The notes under the pieces: model-generated | Told to the model about the DNA's origin: nothing | The model's database searches: none | Seen by the model: the letters and a program-made list of their open reading frames with translations, nothing else | Position numbers and translations under genes: made by a program | Shown: piece after piece, positions 5,146-5,381 of the stretch | How the letters are laid out: the number at the start of each line of letters is the position of its first letter | Position numbering within the stretch: the stretch's first letter is position 1 | Origin: Methylococcaceae bacterium NSP1-2 | Lineage (GTDB): Bacteria > Pseudomonadota > Gammaproteobacteria > Methylococcales > Methylomonadaceae | Length of the DNA stretch: 5,381 bases | NCBI GenBank assembly: GCA_002256685.1 | Contig: NQJH01000138.1 | Span: 1 to 5,381 of the forward strand | Reading direction: 5' to 3'

Positions 5146-5381
5146 ATGAGAGCAGATATGTTAACTTCTGTGTTAACAGAACTTAATGGTACTTCAGCAG
5201 ATATTGAAGCATCGGGTGTTATATCCACGGATGGATTAATGATTGCATCGGTATTACCTTCTGGCATGGATGAAGACAGAGTTGGCGCGATGAGTGCAGC
5301 GATGCTTTCTTTAGGTGATAGAACCGCTCAAGAATTGGCACGAGGTACATTGGAACAAGTGTTGATTAAAGGGGCTAAGGG
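5146..5381 (+). CDS. Roadblock/LC7 domain protein, copy 2 (partial, cut by window end)
   Basis: The first 78 residues are present and are identical to copy 1 (MRADMLTSVLTEL through LIKGAKG), covering the first helix, the STDG strand-turn-strand and the second long helix. At the DNA level it differs at 10 third-codon positions. A GAGGAG ribosome site (5129-5134) lies 11 bases before the ATG, a longer spacing than for copy 1, so translation strength may differ. The frame is open to the edge, with no sign of decay. It presumably makes a protein of about 120 residues with the same binding properties, perhaps raising dosage or giving separate regulation through the promoter proposed in the spacer. 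Whether the C-terminal third also matches cannot be seen. Confidence 0.93.
   Translation, partial: MRADMLTSVLTELNGTSADIEASGVISTDGLMIASVLPSGMDEDRVGAMSAAMLSLGDRTAQELARGTLEQVLIKGAK
5146..5381 (+). repeat. Duplicated coding segment, unit 2 (cut by window end)
   Basis: Direct repeat of 4586-4821, offset by 560 bases. The last 80 visible bases are identical to copy 1, and the repeat continues to the window edge, so its right end is unknown. Confidence 0.95.

Noticed and set aside
4586..5381. Tandem repeat as a mobile element or CRISPR-like array
   Set aside because: The repeat is coding sequence of a roadblock gene with intact frames; there is no transposase, no terminal inverted repeats and no short regularly spaced units.

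Overview
The window looks like a chromosomal segment from a fairly AT-rich gammaproteobacterium. The best anchor is the hslV-hslU heat-shock protease pair at the left, whose proteins match the proteobacterial type closely. I cannot name the genus. A filamentous or gliding sulfur oxidiser (Thiotrichales/Beggiatoaceae) would fit the composition and the gene content to the right, but that is a guess.

Layout. Positions 1-954 hold hslV and the 5' part of hslU on the minus strand, in the usual hslV-hslU order. Positions 955-1428 are a 474-base divergent intergenic region, very AT-rich in its middle, with candidate promoters for both directions and one clear inverted repeat. From 1429 to the right edge all genes run on the plus strand as a compact cluster: a 244-aa protein with a FimV/TPR-like C-terminus; a 393-aa protein with a degenerate receiver-like N-terminus and a helical/winged-helix-like C-terminus (overlapping the previous gene by 8 bases); a 178-aa small Ras-like GTPase of the conservon-CvnD/MglA-like type; a 214-aa protein that appears to join a winged-helix-like segment to a divergent roadblock-like segment; a 120-aa classical roadblock/LC7 protein; and a second copy of that roadblock gene, cut by the window end.

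How the genes may work together. A small GTPase plus roadblock/LC7 partners is the core of the MglA/MglB polarity switch in Myxococcus and of the Streptomyces conservons (CvnB roadblock, CvnC DUF742, CvnD GTPase). Here that core sits with a degenerate receiver protein and a FimV-like TPR protein. I infer a GTPase-based spatial or signalling switch, perhaps controlling type IV pili, surface motility or polar localisation. No pilus, chemotaxis or kinase gene is visible in the window, so the output is unproven.

The most striking direct observation is the tandem roadblock pair. Over the 236 bases visible in both copies there are 10 base differences, every one a synonymous third-position change, so the 78 visible residues are identical. 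The flanking DNA is not recognisably shared.
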